64,000 bases of DNA from Caulobacter sp. FWC2 (GCF_002742625.1 NZ_PEBF01000001.1:1054001-1118000), one strand, 5' to 3'; positions 50,234 through 59,740 are shown, numbered from the stretch's first letter. Notes: a model not told the origin generated them from the sequence alone. Translations and numbers: made by a program.

Positions 50234-50250
50234 GAAATGTCTGACATTTC
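50234..50250. promoter_or_regulatory. Palindromic operator over the GntR start codon
   Basis: Perfect 8-bp arms GAAATGTC / GACATTTC around a T. The ATG of the regulator (50,237) lies inside the left arm. The TGTC-N-GACA core fits FCD-type GntR operators, so autoregulation is likely. A matching half-site GAAATGTC recurs at 51,064-51,071 before the TonB receptor. Confidence 0.7.
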
Positions 50251-51013
50251 ACACTACCTATCAGCGACCGCCGCTCACGGATCGCCCATGGCCTCGCCTT
50301 CGCTCAACGCCGCTCGCACCCTGGTGCTGGACGTCGCCAACTCCTCGGGACTCGAGGATTGGTCGCCGGACCTGCAGAAGACCAAGGTCTATGAGCGGAT
50401 CCTGCTGGACCTGATCCTGGGCGCGCTGCCGGCCGGATCGCGGCTGGACGAGCAGTCGCTGGCCGCGCACTACGACACCGGCCTGGCCGGGGTGCGCGAC
50501 GCTCTTGGCCGCCTGGCCCTGGAGGGTCTGGTGATCCGCCGGGCCCGCTCGGGCACCACAGTCGCGCCGCTGGACCTGGTCGAGCTGCGCCAGGGAGATG
50601 AGGCCCGGGTGCTGATCGAGCCGCACTGCGCCAGCTTGGCCGCCAAGCACGCCTCCAAGGCCGAGGCCCAGGCGATGTACGAGGTTTTCGCCGAGGGCGA
50701 GGCGGCCGCCAGGACCTGCGACCTGCCGGCGCTGGTGGCCATGGACCTGCGTTTCCACGCTTTGGTCGCCCGCGCCTCTGGCAACCTGGCCCTGGCCCGG
50801 ATCCTGATCCCGCTGCAGCACAAGGCCGCCCGTTTCTGGGTGTTCTCGTTCAACGGCGCCACCGAGCAGGAACTGCTGGACGAGATCGAGGAACACCGTT
50901 TGGTCGCCCGCGTCATCGCCGGCGGCGACGCCGAGGCCTCGCGCAACGCCATGCTGCGGATCCTGAACGTTCAGCCCGAGGCGCAGACGCGACCGCACGT
51001 AGGCGCGGCCTAG
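50237..51013 (+). CDS. GntR-family regulator (FCD domain)
   Basis: 258 residues. The winged helix (about 45-110) shows VYERILLDLILGALPAGSRL, AGVRDALGRLALEGLV and a wing with RRARSGTTVAPLD. The FCD ligand domain follows (~125-240), with metal-type ligands in MDLRFHALVARASG and EIEEHRLVARVIAGG. FCD regulators respond to organic acids or other small metabolites. The start codon lies in a perfect palindrome. The adjacent TonB receptor and MFS transporter are the likely targets. Confidence 0.9.
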   Translation: MSDISHYLSATAAHGSPMASPSLNAARTLVLDVANSSGLEDWSPDLQKTKVYERILLDLILGALPAGSRLDEQSLAAHYDTGLAGVRDALGRLALEGLVIRRARSGTTVAPLDLVELRQGDEARVLIEPHCASLAAKHASKAEAQAMYEVFAEGEAAARTCDLPALVAMDLRFHALVARASGNLALARILIPLQHKAARFWVFSFNGATEQELLDEIEEHRLVARVIAGGDAEASRNAMLRILNVQPEAQTRPHVGAA

Positions 51014-51063
51014 CCCCATCAAACCTGCGTCTTTCCTGCCACAGCGCCTTCGCAATCCTAACT

Positions 51064-51071
51064 GAAATGTC
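51064..51071 (+). promoter_or_regulatory. Half-site of the GntR palindrome upstream of the TonB receptor
   Basis: GAAATGTC is identical to the left arm of the operator at 50,234. It is followed by AGAAGACCTTTTGACC, so the second arm is poor. It lies about 95 bases before the receptor ATG. Confidence 0.4.
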
Positions 51072-51163
51072 AGAAGACCTTTTGACCAAGATCAAGACAT
51101 ACCCAGATATCGGACCTTGACCGCAGGGCCTTTCCGCCTCGCGGCGTGAAGGCCGAAACTCCG

Positions 51164-53563
51164 ATGTCGTCCAGAAGCGCTCTACTGTCCGCCAGCGTCT
51201 TGGCTCTTTCGAGCATGACTGCCTTGGCGGCGCATGCGGAAGACCAGTTGGCCGATCAGGTCGATGCGGTGATCATTGTGGCGCGCGACAAGGCGGGCCT
51301 GCTGGAGAAACAGCCAAGCACCACCGTGTTCGGCGTCGCCAAGCCGCTGATCGAGACGCCGCGTTCGGCCAGCCTGGTCAGCGACGTGACCCTGGAGCGC
51401 TACGGGGTGCTGACCCTGGACGGCGTCACCAAGGTCTCGCCGGGGACCCATACCGCCAGCTTCTACGGCGTCCCCGGGTCGCTCAACATTCGGGGCACCC
51501 TGGCCGAGAACTACTTCCGCGGCTTCAAGCGCGTGGAGAACCGCGGGACCTATTCGACCCCGATCGGCGGGGCCTCGCGCATCGAGATCCTGCGCGGACC
51601 GCCAACCCCGGTCTATGGCGCCGGCAAGGTTGGCGGCCTCGTGAACTTCATCCCCAAGTCCGCCCGCGATGAGGGCCGCTTCCTGGCCGAGCCGGAAGGC
51701 GAGATCACCGCCACGGTCGGCAGCTACAACAAGAAGCTGATCACCGGCCAGTTCGGCGCGCCGGTGAACCTGGGCGCGGTAGAGGGCGGCGTCCATGTCT
51801 ATGGCGAGGCCGAGGACAGCCACAGCTACTACAAGGGCATCTATCCGCGCCGACAGATCCTGGAGGTCTCGTCCGACTTCGATCTCGGAAACGGCTGGAG
51901 CACGGCGCTGGGCGGCATGGTGTTCCACTCGTCCGGCGACGTGCAGACGCCCGGCTGGAACCGCCTGACCCAGGACCTGATCGACAACCGGACCTACATC
52001 ACCGGCCGCGACACCTCGCTGGTCGACGCCGACCGCAACGGCAAGCTGACCCCCAACGAGGTGGGCTCCTACCCTTACGCCAGCGCGCTCTACATCCCCT
52101 ACTACGGCTTCCCCAGCACCGACGCGGCCCACACCCTGGACACCGGCGTCGGCATGACGAAGCTGGATCGCCGGACGGTCTATATCAGCGCGGCCGACTT
52201 CTCGAAGACCAACACCCAGACGCTCTATTTCGATCTGGCCAAGGACCTGGGCGAGGACCGCTCGATCAAGCTGCAGCTGTTCCACGATCGCCTGGAGAAC
52301 CGCCGCTTCGTCTCCTACGGCTACCCGGCCACCACCGACGCCAAGGTCAGCGAGATCCGCCTGACCTCCGCCTTCCCGACCGATGTCGGCGCCGTCCACG
52401 CCCGCACCCTGGTCGGCGGCGCGCACCGCTGGTTCGAGGGCCGCCGCCGGGAGAGCTTCAACAGCGGCCTGATCGCTCTGGACCGCCGCGACATCAGCTT
52501 CGGCGCCACGCCGACCGACACCATCGACAGCCCGTTCGACATCGAGCCTGGCAATGTCGGCCTGCAATGGGAGAACGACAACCGTTCGACCTGGAAGCAG
52601 ACCGGTGTCTTCTTCACCTCCGACATCGAGGCCGGGCGTTTCAACCTGGTGCTGGGCGGCCGCTGGGACCACTACAGCGTCGGGAGCCAGGACACCGGCG
52701 TTCTCAGCTACGTCATCGCCGGCAAGCAGGCCGACGACCGGAACAAGGCGACCTGGAACGCCAGCCTGACCTACAGGCTGCCGATCGGGCTGATGCCCTA
52801 TGTCAGCTACGCCAAGGCCGCGGCGCTGGAGATGAGCCAGGCGGGCGACGTCGCGCCGAACTTCGTGGCCGACGGCTCGTGGCTGTCGCGCTCGGACCTG
52901 ACCGAGGCCGGCGTGAAGTTCCAGCTGCTGCGCGGGACGCTGATCGGCTCGGTCGCCGCCTACAGGCAGAACCGCACCCAGGTGACCGGCGCCATTGCTC
53001 CGCCCGTGGTGCAGGGCACGCGCGCCAAGGGCGTCGAGGTCGAGGTTCGCTGGCTGGCGTCGGAGCATCTGTCCTTCACCTTCGCCGGCAACAGCCAGCG
53101 CACGACCATCAAGGGTCCGGACGCTTCGTTCCAGTACATCCCGGCCTATACGGCGGGCGTCCCTGGGGCCCAGGGCTATGGCGGCTCCTACGTCGTGTGG
53201 AGCTTCGCCGGACTGCCCGGGAGAAGCGGCGACTACGCCTACACCCTGATCCCGAAGTCGGTGGTCAGCCTGTATGGGACCTACACGAGCAAGGGCTATG
53301 ACTGGGGGCAGGCCGGGGCGACGGTTGGCGTCAGCCATGTCAGTCGCACGGCGGGCACGGTGCAGAACGCCGTGCGCTATCCGTCCTATTCCCTGGTCAA
53401 CGCTTCAGCTTTCGTGAACCGTGGGCCGTACACCCTGTCGGTCAACATCGATAACCTGCTCAACAAGTTCTATTTTACCCCCGACGCCGACACCTACGCC
53501 AACCTCGGCGCCTTGCCGGGCAAGGGGAGGGAGTGGCGCGCCACCCTGAAGCGGACGTTCTGA
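51164..53563 (+). CDS. TonB-dependent outer membrane receptor
   Basis: 799 residues from ATG 51,164. The signal peptide ends near ALAAHAED. The plug domain has ETPRSASLVSDVTLERYG, NIRGTLAENYFRGF and RIEILRGPPTPVYGAG. The 22-strand barrel ends in GREWRATLKRTF with the C-terminal Phe. It resembles siderophore-type receptors (FhuA/FpvA-like). It brings a large ligand across the outer membrane with TonB energy; the ligand is unknown. It is followed directly by an MFS transporter. Confidence 0.93.
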   Translation: MSSRSALLSASVLALSSMTALAAHAEDQLADQVDAVIIVARDKAGLLEKQPSTTVFGVAKPLIETPRSASLVSDVTLERYGVLTLDGVTKVSPGTHTASFYGVPGSLNIRGTLAENYFRGFKRVENRGTYSTPIGGASRIEILRGPPTPVYGAGKVGGLVNFIPKSARDEGRFLAEPEGEITATVGSYNKKLITGQFGAPVNLGAVEGGVHVYGEAEDSHSYYKGIYPRRQILEVSSDFDLGNGWSTALGGMVFHSSGDVQTPGWNRLTQDLIDNRTYITGRDTSLVDADRNGKLTPNEVGSYPYASALYIPYYGFPSTDAAHTLDTGVGMTKLDRRTVYISAADFSKTNTQTLYFDLAKDLGEDRSIKLQLFHDRLENRRFVSYGYPATTDAKVSEIRLTSAFPTDVGAVHARTLVGGAHRWFEGRRRESFNSGLIALDRRDISFGATPTDTIDSPFDIEPGNVGLQWENDNRSTWKQTGVFFTSDIEAGRFNLVLGGRWDHYSVGSQDTGVLSYVIAGKQADDRNKATWNASLTYRLPIGLMPYVSYAKAAALEMSQAGDVAPNFVADGSWLSRSDLTEAGVKFQLLRGTLIGSVAAYRQNRTQVTGAIAPPVVQGTRAKGVEVEVRWLASEHLSFTFAGNSQRTTIKGPDASFQYIPAYTAGVPGAQGYGGSYVVWSFAGLPGRSGDYAYTLIPKSVVSLYGTYTSKGYDWGQAGATVGVSHVSRTAGTVQNAVRYPSYSLVNASAFVNRGPYTLSVNIDNLLNKFYFTPDADTYANLGALPGKGREWRATLKRTF

Positions 53564-53565
53564 TC

Positions 53566-54879
53566 GTGACGACACCTTTGTCTGAAGCTCTCCCGCGAGG
53601 CGGGCGAGTGGCCTCTGACGACCGCTTCCGCCCGTGGCTGCTGCTTGCGGCGTTCAGCCTGCTGCTGTTCCTGATCACCGCCTCGACCTACGGCTCGCTG
53701 GGCGTCGTGCTGCCGGCCATGATCGGCGAGTTGAAGTGGAGCTTCACCGAGGCCTTCCTGGGCTTCGCGGTGCTGGGCGTCTTCACCGGCGCCTCTTCGT
53801 GGCTGCCGGCGATCCTGATCCGCCGAATCGGCGTGCGCGGCACGCTGCTGCTAGGCGCGGCGGTGCTGGCGGCCGGGTTCCTGGGCTTGGCCAATTCCGA
53901 GAGCCTGCTGAGCTATTATGTCGGCGCGGCGGCGTGCGGCGTCGGCTTCCAGATGGCGGCCCTTATTCCCGGCACCCACGTGCTGTCGTCGCTGTTTCGC
54001 AAGCGCGCCCTGCCGTTCGGCGTCTATTTCACCTTCGGCTCGCTGGGCGGCGTGGCCGGGCCGTGGATGACCCTGACCCTGATGGGCATGAGCGGCAATG
54101 ACTGGCGGGCCTATTGGATCGTTCAGGCGGTGCTGGCCGCCGTCGTCGGCCTGGTCTGCGCCCTGATGGTCGGCGGCTCCAAGTGGCTGAGCGACGCCGC
54201 GCACGAGGTCGATCTGGAAGTCGAGCAGGAGGCCCGCGAGGCGCCGGCCAACGCCCGCGTCTACCGCACCCCGTACGAGTGGACCGTGCCCCAGGCCCTG
54301 CGCACGCCGCAGTTCTACATTCTGGTCGCCGCCTATTTCAGCCATCTGCTGGTGGGCGTGACCGTGGCCAGCGTCTCGGTGACCCATCTGACGGAACTGG
54401 GCGTCGCTGCGGGCGTGGCCTCGGTCACTGCGGCGGCGATCGCCGCCAAGATGCTGAGCCTGGAATCGCTGATGCAGACACTGGCCCGCCTGGCCGGTGG
54501 CGCGCTGGGCGACCGGGTCGATCCGCGCTGGCTGCTGATCTTCGCCCAAGGGATGCTGGTCGTCGGCCTGCTGGCCTTGGCCAAGGCCGCGAGCCCAGCC
54601 CTGATGCTGCTCTACGCCATCGGCACGGGCGTGGGCTTTGGCCTGACCGTCCTGGCCGTGACCGTGCTGCTGCTGAACTATTACGGCCGCCAGTCGAACC
54701 TGGAGCTGTTCTCCCTGACCTGCCTGGTCGGCGCGGTCTCGGCGGCGGGGCCGTTCATCGCCGGCGCGATGCGTGACCGGCTGGGGAGCTTCTCGCCGAC
54801 CTTCGAACTGTTCGCGGCGGTGACGGCGGTGGTGTTCGTCGCCGTCCTGACCATGCGGCCGCCCAAGGCGCCGGCCTGA
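53566..54879 (+). CDS. MFS transporter
   Basis: 437 residues from GTG 53,566, two bases after the receptor stop. Twelve hydrophobic segments with a central loop (~195-235) rich in charge (DAAHEVDLEVEQEAREAP). Motifs such as GASSWLPAILIRRIGVRGTLL and LARLAGGALGDRVDPRWLL (motif A-like) fit the major facilitator family, close to monocarboxylate/oxalate-type carriers. It likely moves the TonB receptor substrate, or a product of it, over the inner membrane. It ends at a strong two-way terminator. Confidence 0.93.
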   Translation: MTTPLSEALPRGGRVASDDRFRPWLLLAAFSLLLFLITASTYGSLGVVLPAMIGELKWSFTEAFLGFAVLGVFTGASSWLPAILIRRIGVRGTLLLGAAVLAAGFLGLANSESLLSYYVGAAACGVGFQMAALIPGTHVLSSLFRKRALPFGVYFTFGSLGGVAGPWMTLTLMGMSGNDWRAYWIVQAVLAAVVGLVCALMVGGSKWLSDAAHEVDLEVEQEAREAPANARVYRTPYEWTVPQALRTPQFYILVAAYFSHLLVGVTVASVSVTHLTELGVAAGVASVTAAAIAAKMLSLESLMQTLARLAGGALGDRVDPRWLLIFAQGMLVVGLLALAKAASPALMLLYAIGTGVGFGLTVLAVTVLLLNYYGRQSNLELFSLTCLVGAVSAAGPFIAGAMRDRLGSFSPTFELFAAVTAVVFVAVLTMRPPKAPA

Positions 54880-54907
54880 CCGACAAAGAACCTGGCAGAC
54901 CAAGAAA

Positions 54908-54935
54908 AAGCCGCCCCGGCGAACCGGGGCGGCTT
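54908..54935. terminator. Bidirectional terminator
   Basis: Perfect 12-bp arms AAGCCGCCCCGG / CCGGGGCGGCTT around CGAA, with AAAAA on the left and CTTTT on the right. It separates the convergent MFS and porin genes. Confidence 0.9.
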
Positions 54936-54964
54936 CGTCTTTTCGTCTCTAAGCTCGAGCGAGC

Positions 54965-55657
54965 TTAGAACGCGGCCTTCAGGCTGACGGCCACGCGGCT
55001 GTCATAGATCTTGCCGAGGCCATGTTCGTCGGTATCGTGGTAGCGCACGTCGACGGTCAGGTTTTCACCGACCAGGTAGCCGACGCCGACATTCCAGGTG
55101 TTGTAGCTGGTGTAGTTCTCGATTTCCTGGTGACCGACGGCGCCCGAGACGGTGAAGCGCTTGGTCAGCGGCAGGGCGGCGTTACCTTCGACGTAGGTCG
55201 CGTCGCCACCCTTGCCCGGCCATTCCGGCGAGTAGTAGACGGCGGCGCCCAGGGTCGCCGGACCGAAGGTGTGCGAGGCGGCGGCCTTCAGCTCGGTGTA
55301 GCTGTTGGCGCCCGGCGCACCGTTCTTGTCCTTGCGGTAGCCGTAGTACAGCACGCCGAAGTCGAACGAGGTGTCGCCCAGGGTCGGCTTCACGCCGGCA
55401 TAGATGTCGACTTCCAGGTCCGGATCCTTCACGCCGAAGTCGACGTTCGAGCCCCAGACGCCGGCGTAGAACGTGCCGTAGGTCAGATCCAGGCCGCCTT
55501 GGATGGCGGGATCTTCCTGGGTCTGGCTGATGCCGCGGAAGACGTAGTCGCTGGTGAAGGCGATGTTCGGCGAGAGCTTCAATTCTTGGGCCATGGCGGC
55601 GCCCGAGAGGGCGACGGTGGCGGCGGCCGCGACGAGCGCGATCTTCATGGTTTTCAT
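54965..55657 (-). CDS. TorF-family putative porin
   Basis: 230 residues. Signal peptide MKTMKIALVAAAATVALSGAAMA. A beta-barrel follows with NIAFTSDYVFRGISQTQEDP, the hallmark of this family, and repeated amphipathic strands (YAGVWGSNVDFG, GVLYYGYRKDK, WNVGVGYLVG), ending in VAVSLKAAF. It probably forms a small outer membrane channel for an unknown solute. It is preceded by a ~245-base gap that should hold its promoter. Confidence 0.88.
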   Translation of the reverse strand: MKTMKIALVAAAATVALSGAAMAQELKLSPNIAFTSDYVFRGISQTQEDPAIQGGLDLTYGTFYAGVWGSNVDFGVKDPDLEVDIYAGVKPTLGDTSFDFGVLYYGYRKDKNGAPGANSYTELKAAASHTFGPATLGAAVYYSPEWPGKGGDATYVEGNAALPLTKRFTVSGAVGHQEIENYTSYNTWNVGVGYLVGENLTVDVRYHDTDEHGLGKIYDSRVAVSLKAAF

Positions 55658-55903
55658 TTTCTATCCCCTTATCTGTGTCGTTCCCCCGGGCTGTGGACCC
55701 GGAACCCCGACGCGCGCCTGCAAGCGCTTGCGTCCCCAAGGATTAGTTGAGGGCGTATGCTTTGTTGCAACCGAGGGACTCGAAGCGCCAGCAAGATCGG
55801 CGCCCAAAGCTCAAAGTTTGAGCGCGGTGTGACGCTTTTGCTTCAGAATTGGCGTATGGAAGTCACAGGTGCTCAAAAAGCAGTTCCGACTTGTCCTGTG
55901 TCT

Positions 55904-56704
55904 TTACCGCATTGAAAGACTTGCGCCGCCCAGGTGCAGACCCGCGTCGACCAGCAGCGTCTCGCCCGTAACGTGCCGAGAAGCGGGGCTCGCCAAGAAC
56001 ACGGCGGCTCCGGCGATGTCCTCGGCCGTCGAGGCGACCTTCAGGGGCGTGGCCGCCGCGGCGCCGGCCCGCAGGCGCTCCAGCGACTCATCGGGCATGT
56101 TCTTGAACCAGGGCGTGTCGATGAAGCCCGGATTGACCGCGTTGACCCGGATGCGCGGGCCCAGGGCCCTGGCCAGCGACAGGGTCATGGTCGTCATCGC
56201 GCCCTTCGAGGCGGCGTAGGGCACCGAAGAGCCGTTGCCGACCACGCCGGCGATCGAGGCGGTGTTGACCACCGCGCCCGGGGCCGGGGCGGCCTCGAGC
56301 AGGGCGCGGGCGGCGCGGACCATCTGGAAGGCCCCCACCACATTGACCGAATAGAGCTTCAGGAAGTCCTCGGCGTTGACCGCGTCGAGGTCGGCGTGGT
56401 TCGGCGCGAACTTGGTCATGCCGGCGTTGTTGAACAGGGCGTCGATGCGGCCTGTCGGTTCGGCCGCGGCGACGATCTTCTTGCAGTCCTCGTCGTTGGC
56501 GACGTCGCCCTGCACGAGGACGGCCTTCGAGCCCTCGGCCTCGACCAGGCGGCCCGTCTCGGCGGCCTCGTCGGCGCTGCGGGCGTAGTTGACGACCACC
56601 AGCCCCGCGCCGCGCCGGGCGACCTCCACCGCGATCGCGCGGCCGAGGCCCGTGGAGGCCCCTGTGATCACAACCGTGAAGCCGTCGAAGTCCCGTCCCG
56701 ACAT
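55904..56704 (-). CDS. Short-chain dehydrogenase/reductase (SDR)
   Basis: 266 residues from ATG 56,704, with AGGAG before it. NAD(P) site TGASTGLGRAI, NNAG motif (FNNAGMTKF), catalytic Ser in VVNTASIAGV and the YAASKG Tyr/Lys pair, then NPGFIDTPW. Classical SDR length; all active-site residues are present. Substrate unknown (3-ketoacyl or alcohol type). It stands alone on the minus strand, divergent from queF. Confidence 0.93.
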   Translation of the reverse strand: MSGRDFDGFTVVITGASTGLGRAIAVEVARRGAGLVVVNYARSADEAAETGRLVEAEGSKAVLVQGDVANDEDCKKIVAAAEPTGRIDALFNNAGMTKFAPNHADLDAVNAEDFLKLYSVNVVGAFQMVRAARALLEAAPAPGAVVNTASIAGVVGNGSSVPYAASKGAMTTMTLSLARALGPRIRVNAVNPGFIDTPWFKNMPDESLERLRAGAAAATPLKVASTAEDIAGAAVFLASPASRHVTGETLLVDAGLHLGGASLSMR

Positions 56705-56803
56705 GGATCTTTCTCCTAAACCATTTGGCGAACAGTTGTTTGCGACGTTGTAGCGGGGGGCGCGCGGCTTGTCTCGCAAGCTTGGGAAGCCTAAATCGCG
56801 GCG

Positions 56804-57259
56804 ATGACCGATCTCAACGTCACCCAACTGGGCCGCGTCGTCGACGCGCCCGACAGCCCCGAAGCCGCCGTCCTTGAGCGCGTGCCCAATCCGCAGCATG
56901 ACGTGCTGTATCTGGCCCGCTTCGTCGCGCCGGAGTTCACCTCGCTGTGTCCCGTCACCGGCCAGCCGGACTTCGCCCACCTCGTGATCGACTACGCGCC
57001 GGGCGACTGGCTGATCGAGAGCAAGTCGCTGAAGCTCTATCTGACCAGCTTCCGCAACCACGGCTCGTTCCACGAGGATTGCACGGTGAAGGTCGCCCGC
57101 AAGATCGTCGAGGTCGCCCAGCCCCGCTGGCTGCGCATCGGCGGTTACTGGTACCCGCGCGGCGGCATCCCGATCGACGTCTTCTGGCAGACCGGCCCGG
57201 CGCCGGAGGGCCTGTGGGTCCCCGACCAGGGCGTGGCCCCGTATCGCGGCCGAGGCTAA
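56804..57259 (+). CDS. queF: NADPH-dependent 7-cyano-7-deazaguanine reductase
   Basis: 151 residues, the short (type I) QueF form. Catalytic Cys49 in [14 protein letters not shown] and the QueF motif near Glu72 (ESKSLKLYL) are present, with the [12 protein letters not shown] region after. It reduces preQ0 to preQ1 in queuosine synthesis. It ends at a hairpin. No preQ1 riboswitch could be recognised in the upstream 100 bases. Confidence 0.96.
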   Translation: MTDLNVTQLGRVVDAPDSPEAAVLERVPNPQHDVLYLARFVAPEFTSLCPVTGQPDFAHLVIDYAPGDWLIESKSLKLYLTSFRNHGSFHEDCTVKVARKIVEVAQPRWLRIGGYWYPRGGIPIDVFWQTGPAPEGLWVPDQGVAPYRGRG

Positions 57260-57264
57260 AAAGG

Positions 57265-57293
57265 CGTCGCCGCACCTTTGAGGCGCGGCGACG
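57265..57293 (+). terminator. Terminator-like hairpin after queF
   Basis: Arms CGTCGCCGC / GCGGCGACG with an 11-base loop, followed by AAGTCTGTTTT. Starts six bases after the queF stop. Confidence 0.7.
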
Positions 57294-57516
57294 AAGTCTG
57301 TTTTGGAGATGACCGTCCCGAACGGGGCGTGCTCGTGCGAGGGATTTGCCGGGCGTCGCCTGATGTCCGGGACGGTCGCCTCCTCATCGGCCGGTTGAGC
57401 CGCTCTGTCGGGTCGCATGCGACCGGGCCGCCTGCACTGGCGGCGGAGCGACGAAAGCCGACGCCGGCGCGTCCGACGCGGGCTGCGCTTTTTCCGCCTT
57501 CGGCTAGACTGCCGGC

Positions 57517-58659
57517 ATGACCGATCCGGACGCCGGCTCACGATCCCATCTCTCGCAGCCGCATCTCTCCAGGCAGGCGGCGATCCTGACCCTGGGCGTC
57601 TGGGGTCTGGACACGCTGCTGTTCAGCCTGCCTTACCTCGCGGCTGGCAAGGCCCCGCCGAGCGGCATGATCGCCAGCTTCCTGCTGTTCATGGTCGCCG
57701 GCCTGTTCATGTCCGTGCTGGTCTACCGCCGCGCCGCCCGCACGGAGCGGGATGAACAGCCCGCGCGCTTCACGGCCATGCTGCCGACCCTGCTGGTCGC
57801 CGCGCTCACCATGGCCGTGTTCGACATGCTGGCGGGCGGCCAGGCGCGCCTCATCCTCGACGGCGCCCATCCCACGGCCCGGCTAATCGCCAGCCGCTTC
57901 GCCAGCCAGTTCATGGTCGCCGGCTGGATGTTCGCCCTGCTGAGCGCGCTATATCTGATGATGATCGCCGTGCGGGTGACGCGCGAGCGTGAGCGCCAGC
58001 TGGCCGACGCCCGCGCTCAGGCCCTGGCCGCCGAGGCCCAGGCCAGCGCCGCGCGGCTGGCGGCTCTGCGCTATCAGCTCAATCCGCACTTCCTGTTCAA
58101 CACCCTGAACGCCGTCTCGGCCTCGGTGATCACCGGCCGTAACGACGAGGCCGAGGCGATGCTGGCGCGCCTCGCCGAGTTCTTGCGTCTGACCCTGGCG
58201 GCCGATCCCCAGGCGATCATCCCGCTGGAGGACGAGCTGGCCACCTTGCAGGCCTATCTCGAGATCGAGAGCGTGCGCTTTCGCGACCGCCTGGGCGTCG
58301 AGTTCTCGTGCCCCAACGAGCTGCGCGGGGCGTTGGTCCCGAGCTTCGTGCTGCAGCCGCTGATCGAGAACGCGGTCAAGCACGGCGTCGCCCCGACCAG
58401 CCGGCCGGTGACCATCCGCCTGGAGGCCTCGCGAGACGGCGACGACCTGGTGGTGATCGTCGAGGACGACGGCGAGGCATCAAACCCCGTGGGGACCCAC
58501 GCGGCGGGCGGCATGGGCGTGGGGCTGACCAATGTTCGCCAGCGGCTGGAGGTGCTGTATGGCGCGCGGGGCGTCTTGCAGGCGGCCCCACGCGAGCGCG
58601 GCTTCCTGGTGCTGATGCGCATTCCGCTAGCGATGGAAGCCCAGGCGAGGGCGGCTTGA
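57517..58659 (+). CDS. LytS-type sensor histidine kinase
   Basis: 380 residues. Four membrane helices span the first ~155 residues, then a coiled linker (ERERQLADARAQALAAEA). The His_kinase domain carries phosphorylated His191 (NPHFLFNTLNAV), and the ATPase domain has ENAVKHGVAP and a GGMGVGLTNVRQRL box. No extracellular sensor domain is seen, so the signal is probably sensed in the membrane. The stop overlaps the response regulator ATG (TGATG), so both are translated together. Confidence 0.94.
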   Translation: MTDPDAGSRSHLSQPHLSRQAAILTLGVWGLDTLLFSLPYLAAGKAPPSGMIASFLLFMVAGLFMSVLVYRRAARTERDEQPARFTAMLPTLLVAALTMAVFDMLAGGQARLILDGAHPTARLIASRFASQFMVAGWMFALLSALYLMMIAVRVTRERERQLADARAQALAAEAQASAARLAALRYQLNPHFLFNTLNAVSASVITGRNDEAEAMLARLAEFLRLTLAADPQAIIPLEDELATLQAYLEIESVRFRDRLGVEFSCPNELRGALVPSFVLQPLIENAVKHGVAPTSRPVTIRLEASRDGDDLVVIVEDDGEASNPVGTHAAGGMGVGLTNVRQRLEVLYGARGVLQAAPRERGFLVLMRIPLAMEAQARAA

Positions 58660-59417
58660 TGCGGCTGAAGGTCCTTCTGGTCGACGACGAGCCCGCCGCC
58701 TTGGAGCGGCTGACGGCCCTGTTCGATCAAATCCCCGACACCGAGCTGGTCGGCGTGGCCCGCAATGGCCGCGAGGCGGCCGAGGCCATAGCCGACCTCT
58801 CGCCCGATCTCGTGATGCTGGACATACAGATGCCCGAGCTGAGCGGTCTGGCCCTGGCCTCGGAACTGCCGGCCGAACGCCGGCCCGAGATCGTGTTCGT
58901 CACCGCGTTCGAGGTCTATGCCGCTGACGCCTTCGCGGTGGAGGCTGCGGACTATCTGCTCAAGCCCGTGCGCTTCGATCGCCTGCGCCAGGCTGTCGAG
59001 CGCGCCCGGCGTCGCCACACCTTGCAGAAGGTCTTCGAACAGGCCGAGGCGGCGACCGCGCCGGTCCGCGAGAATGATCTGGACGGCATCTGGGTCGCCA
59101 CTCGCCACGGCCATGTCCGCGTGGCGGTCAGCGAGATCGACTGGATCGAGGCGGCCAAGGACTATGTCCTGCTGCACACCGCCACCCGCAGCCACATCCA
59201 CCGCATCACCATGAGCGCCCTGGAGCAGGGCCTGGATCCCAACAGGATGATCCGCGTCCACCGCTCGGCGTTCGTCAGCCCCGACCGGGTCGAGGCGGTC
59301 AATCGCCTCGGCAAGGGGCTGATCGCACTGGTGCTGCGGGACGGTGTCGCCGTGCCGGTAGGGCCGACCTATGTGAAGGTCGTGCAGGCGCGGTTGGGGC
59401 TGGCGGTCGAGGCCTAG
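58659..59417 (+). CDS. LytTR-family response regulator
   Basis: 252 residues from ATG 58,659. Receiver domain (1-120) with acidic pocket VDDE, phospho-Asp55 (LVMLDIQMP), Thr in FVTAFEVYA and Lys in LLKPVRF. The LytTR DNA-binding domain follows (~150-250): VAVSEIDWIEAAKDYVLLH, FVSPDRVEAV and VPVGPTYVK. It is coupled to the LytS-type kinase; together they sense a membrane-linked signal. Targets are not visible here. Confidence 0.95.
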   Translation: MRLKVLLVDDEPAALERLTALFDQIPDTELVGVARNGREAAEAIADLSPDLVMLDIQMPELSGLALASELPAERRPEIVFVTAFEVYAADAFAVEAADYLLKPVRFDRLRQAVERARRRHTLQKVFEQAEAATAPVRENDLDGIWVATRHGHVRVAVSEIDWIEAAKDYVLLHTATRSHIHRITMSALEQGLDPNRMIRVHRSAFVSPDRVEAVNRLGKGLIALVLRDGVAVPVGPTYVKVVQARLGLAVEA

Positions 59418-59704
59418 CCCTTGGCCAGGCGCCGCCTGTTGGCCCGCACCTTCTTGCGCAGATGCGCGAGAGAGCGCGCGGCGATCGCGGGCCCGGACGC
59501 GCCCAGCTGGCCGGTCATGGCCAGCATCGGCAAGGTCACGCTGGTCGCGACCTTCTCGCCGACCATCAGCTGGGCCTCCGCCTGGGCGGCCGCGCCGCCG
59601 GCGGCGAGCTTCATCATGCGCAGGCCGATCACGGTCGAGGCTTCCAGCCCCAAGGACCAGGAATCGAAGGCCAGGCTCGTCCAGGGGTCTCTACGCTTGG
59701 CCAT
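59414..59704 (-). CDS. Conserved hypothetical protein with basic C-terminus
   Basis: 96 residues: WTSLAFDSWSLGLEASTVIG, then LRMMKLAAGGAAAQAEAQLMV and a basic end (LAHLRKKVRANRRRLAKG). The helix pattern (VIGLRMMKLAAGG...EAQLMVGEKVA) looks like an uncharacterised alphaproteobacterial family. It has no signal or clear membrane helix. It is convergent with the LytTR gene, overlapping its stop by four bases. Confidence 0.75.
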   Translation of the reverse strand: MAKRRDPWTSLAFDSWSLGLEASTVIGLRMMKLAAGGAAAQAEAQLMVGEKVATSVTLPMLAMTGQLGASGPAIAARSLAHLRKKVRANRRRLAKG

Positions 59705-59740
59705 GGGGTGTCCTCGTTGTGCGGAAGCAACGCGGCGAGC

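Noticed and set aside
51182..53338. 718-codon open frame antisense to the TonB receptor
   Set aside because: The receptor is clear from plug and barrel features; the antisense frame has low-complexity Gly/Arg/Asp/Val sequence typical of shadows.
56705..56803. Possible preQ1 riboswitch before queF
   Set aside because: The 99-base gap lacks a recognisable preQ1 pseudoknot pattern and is shared with the divergent SDR promoter.
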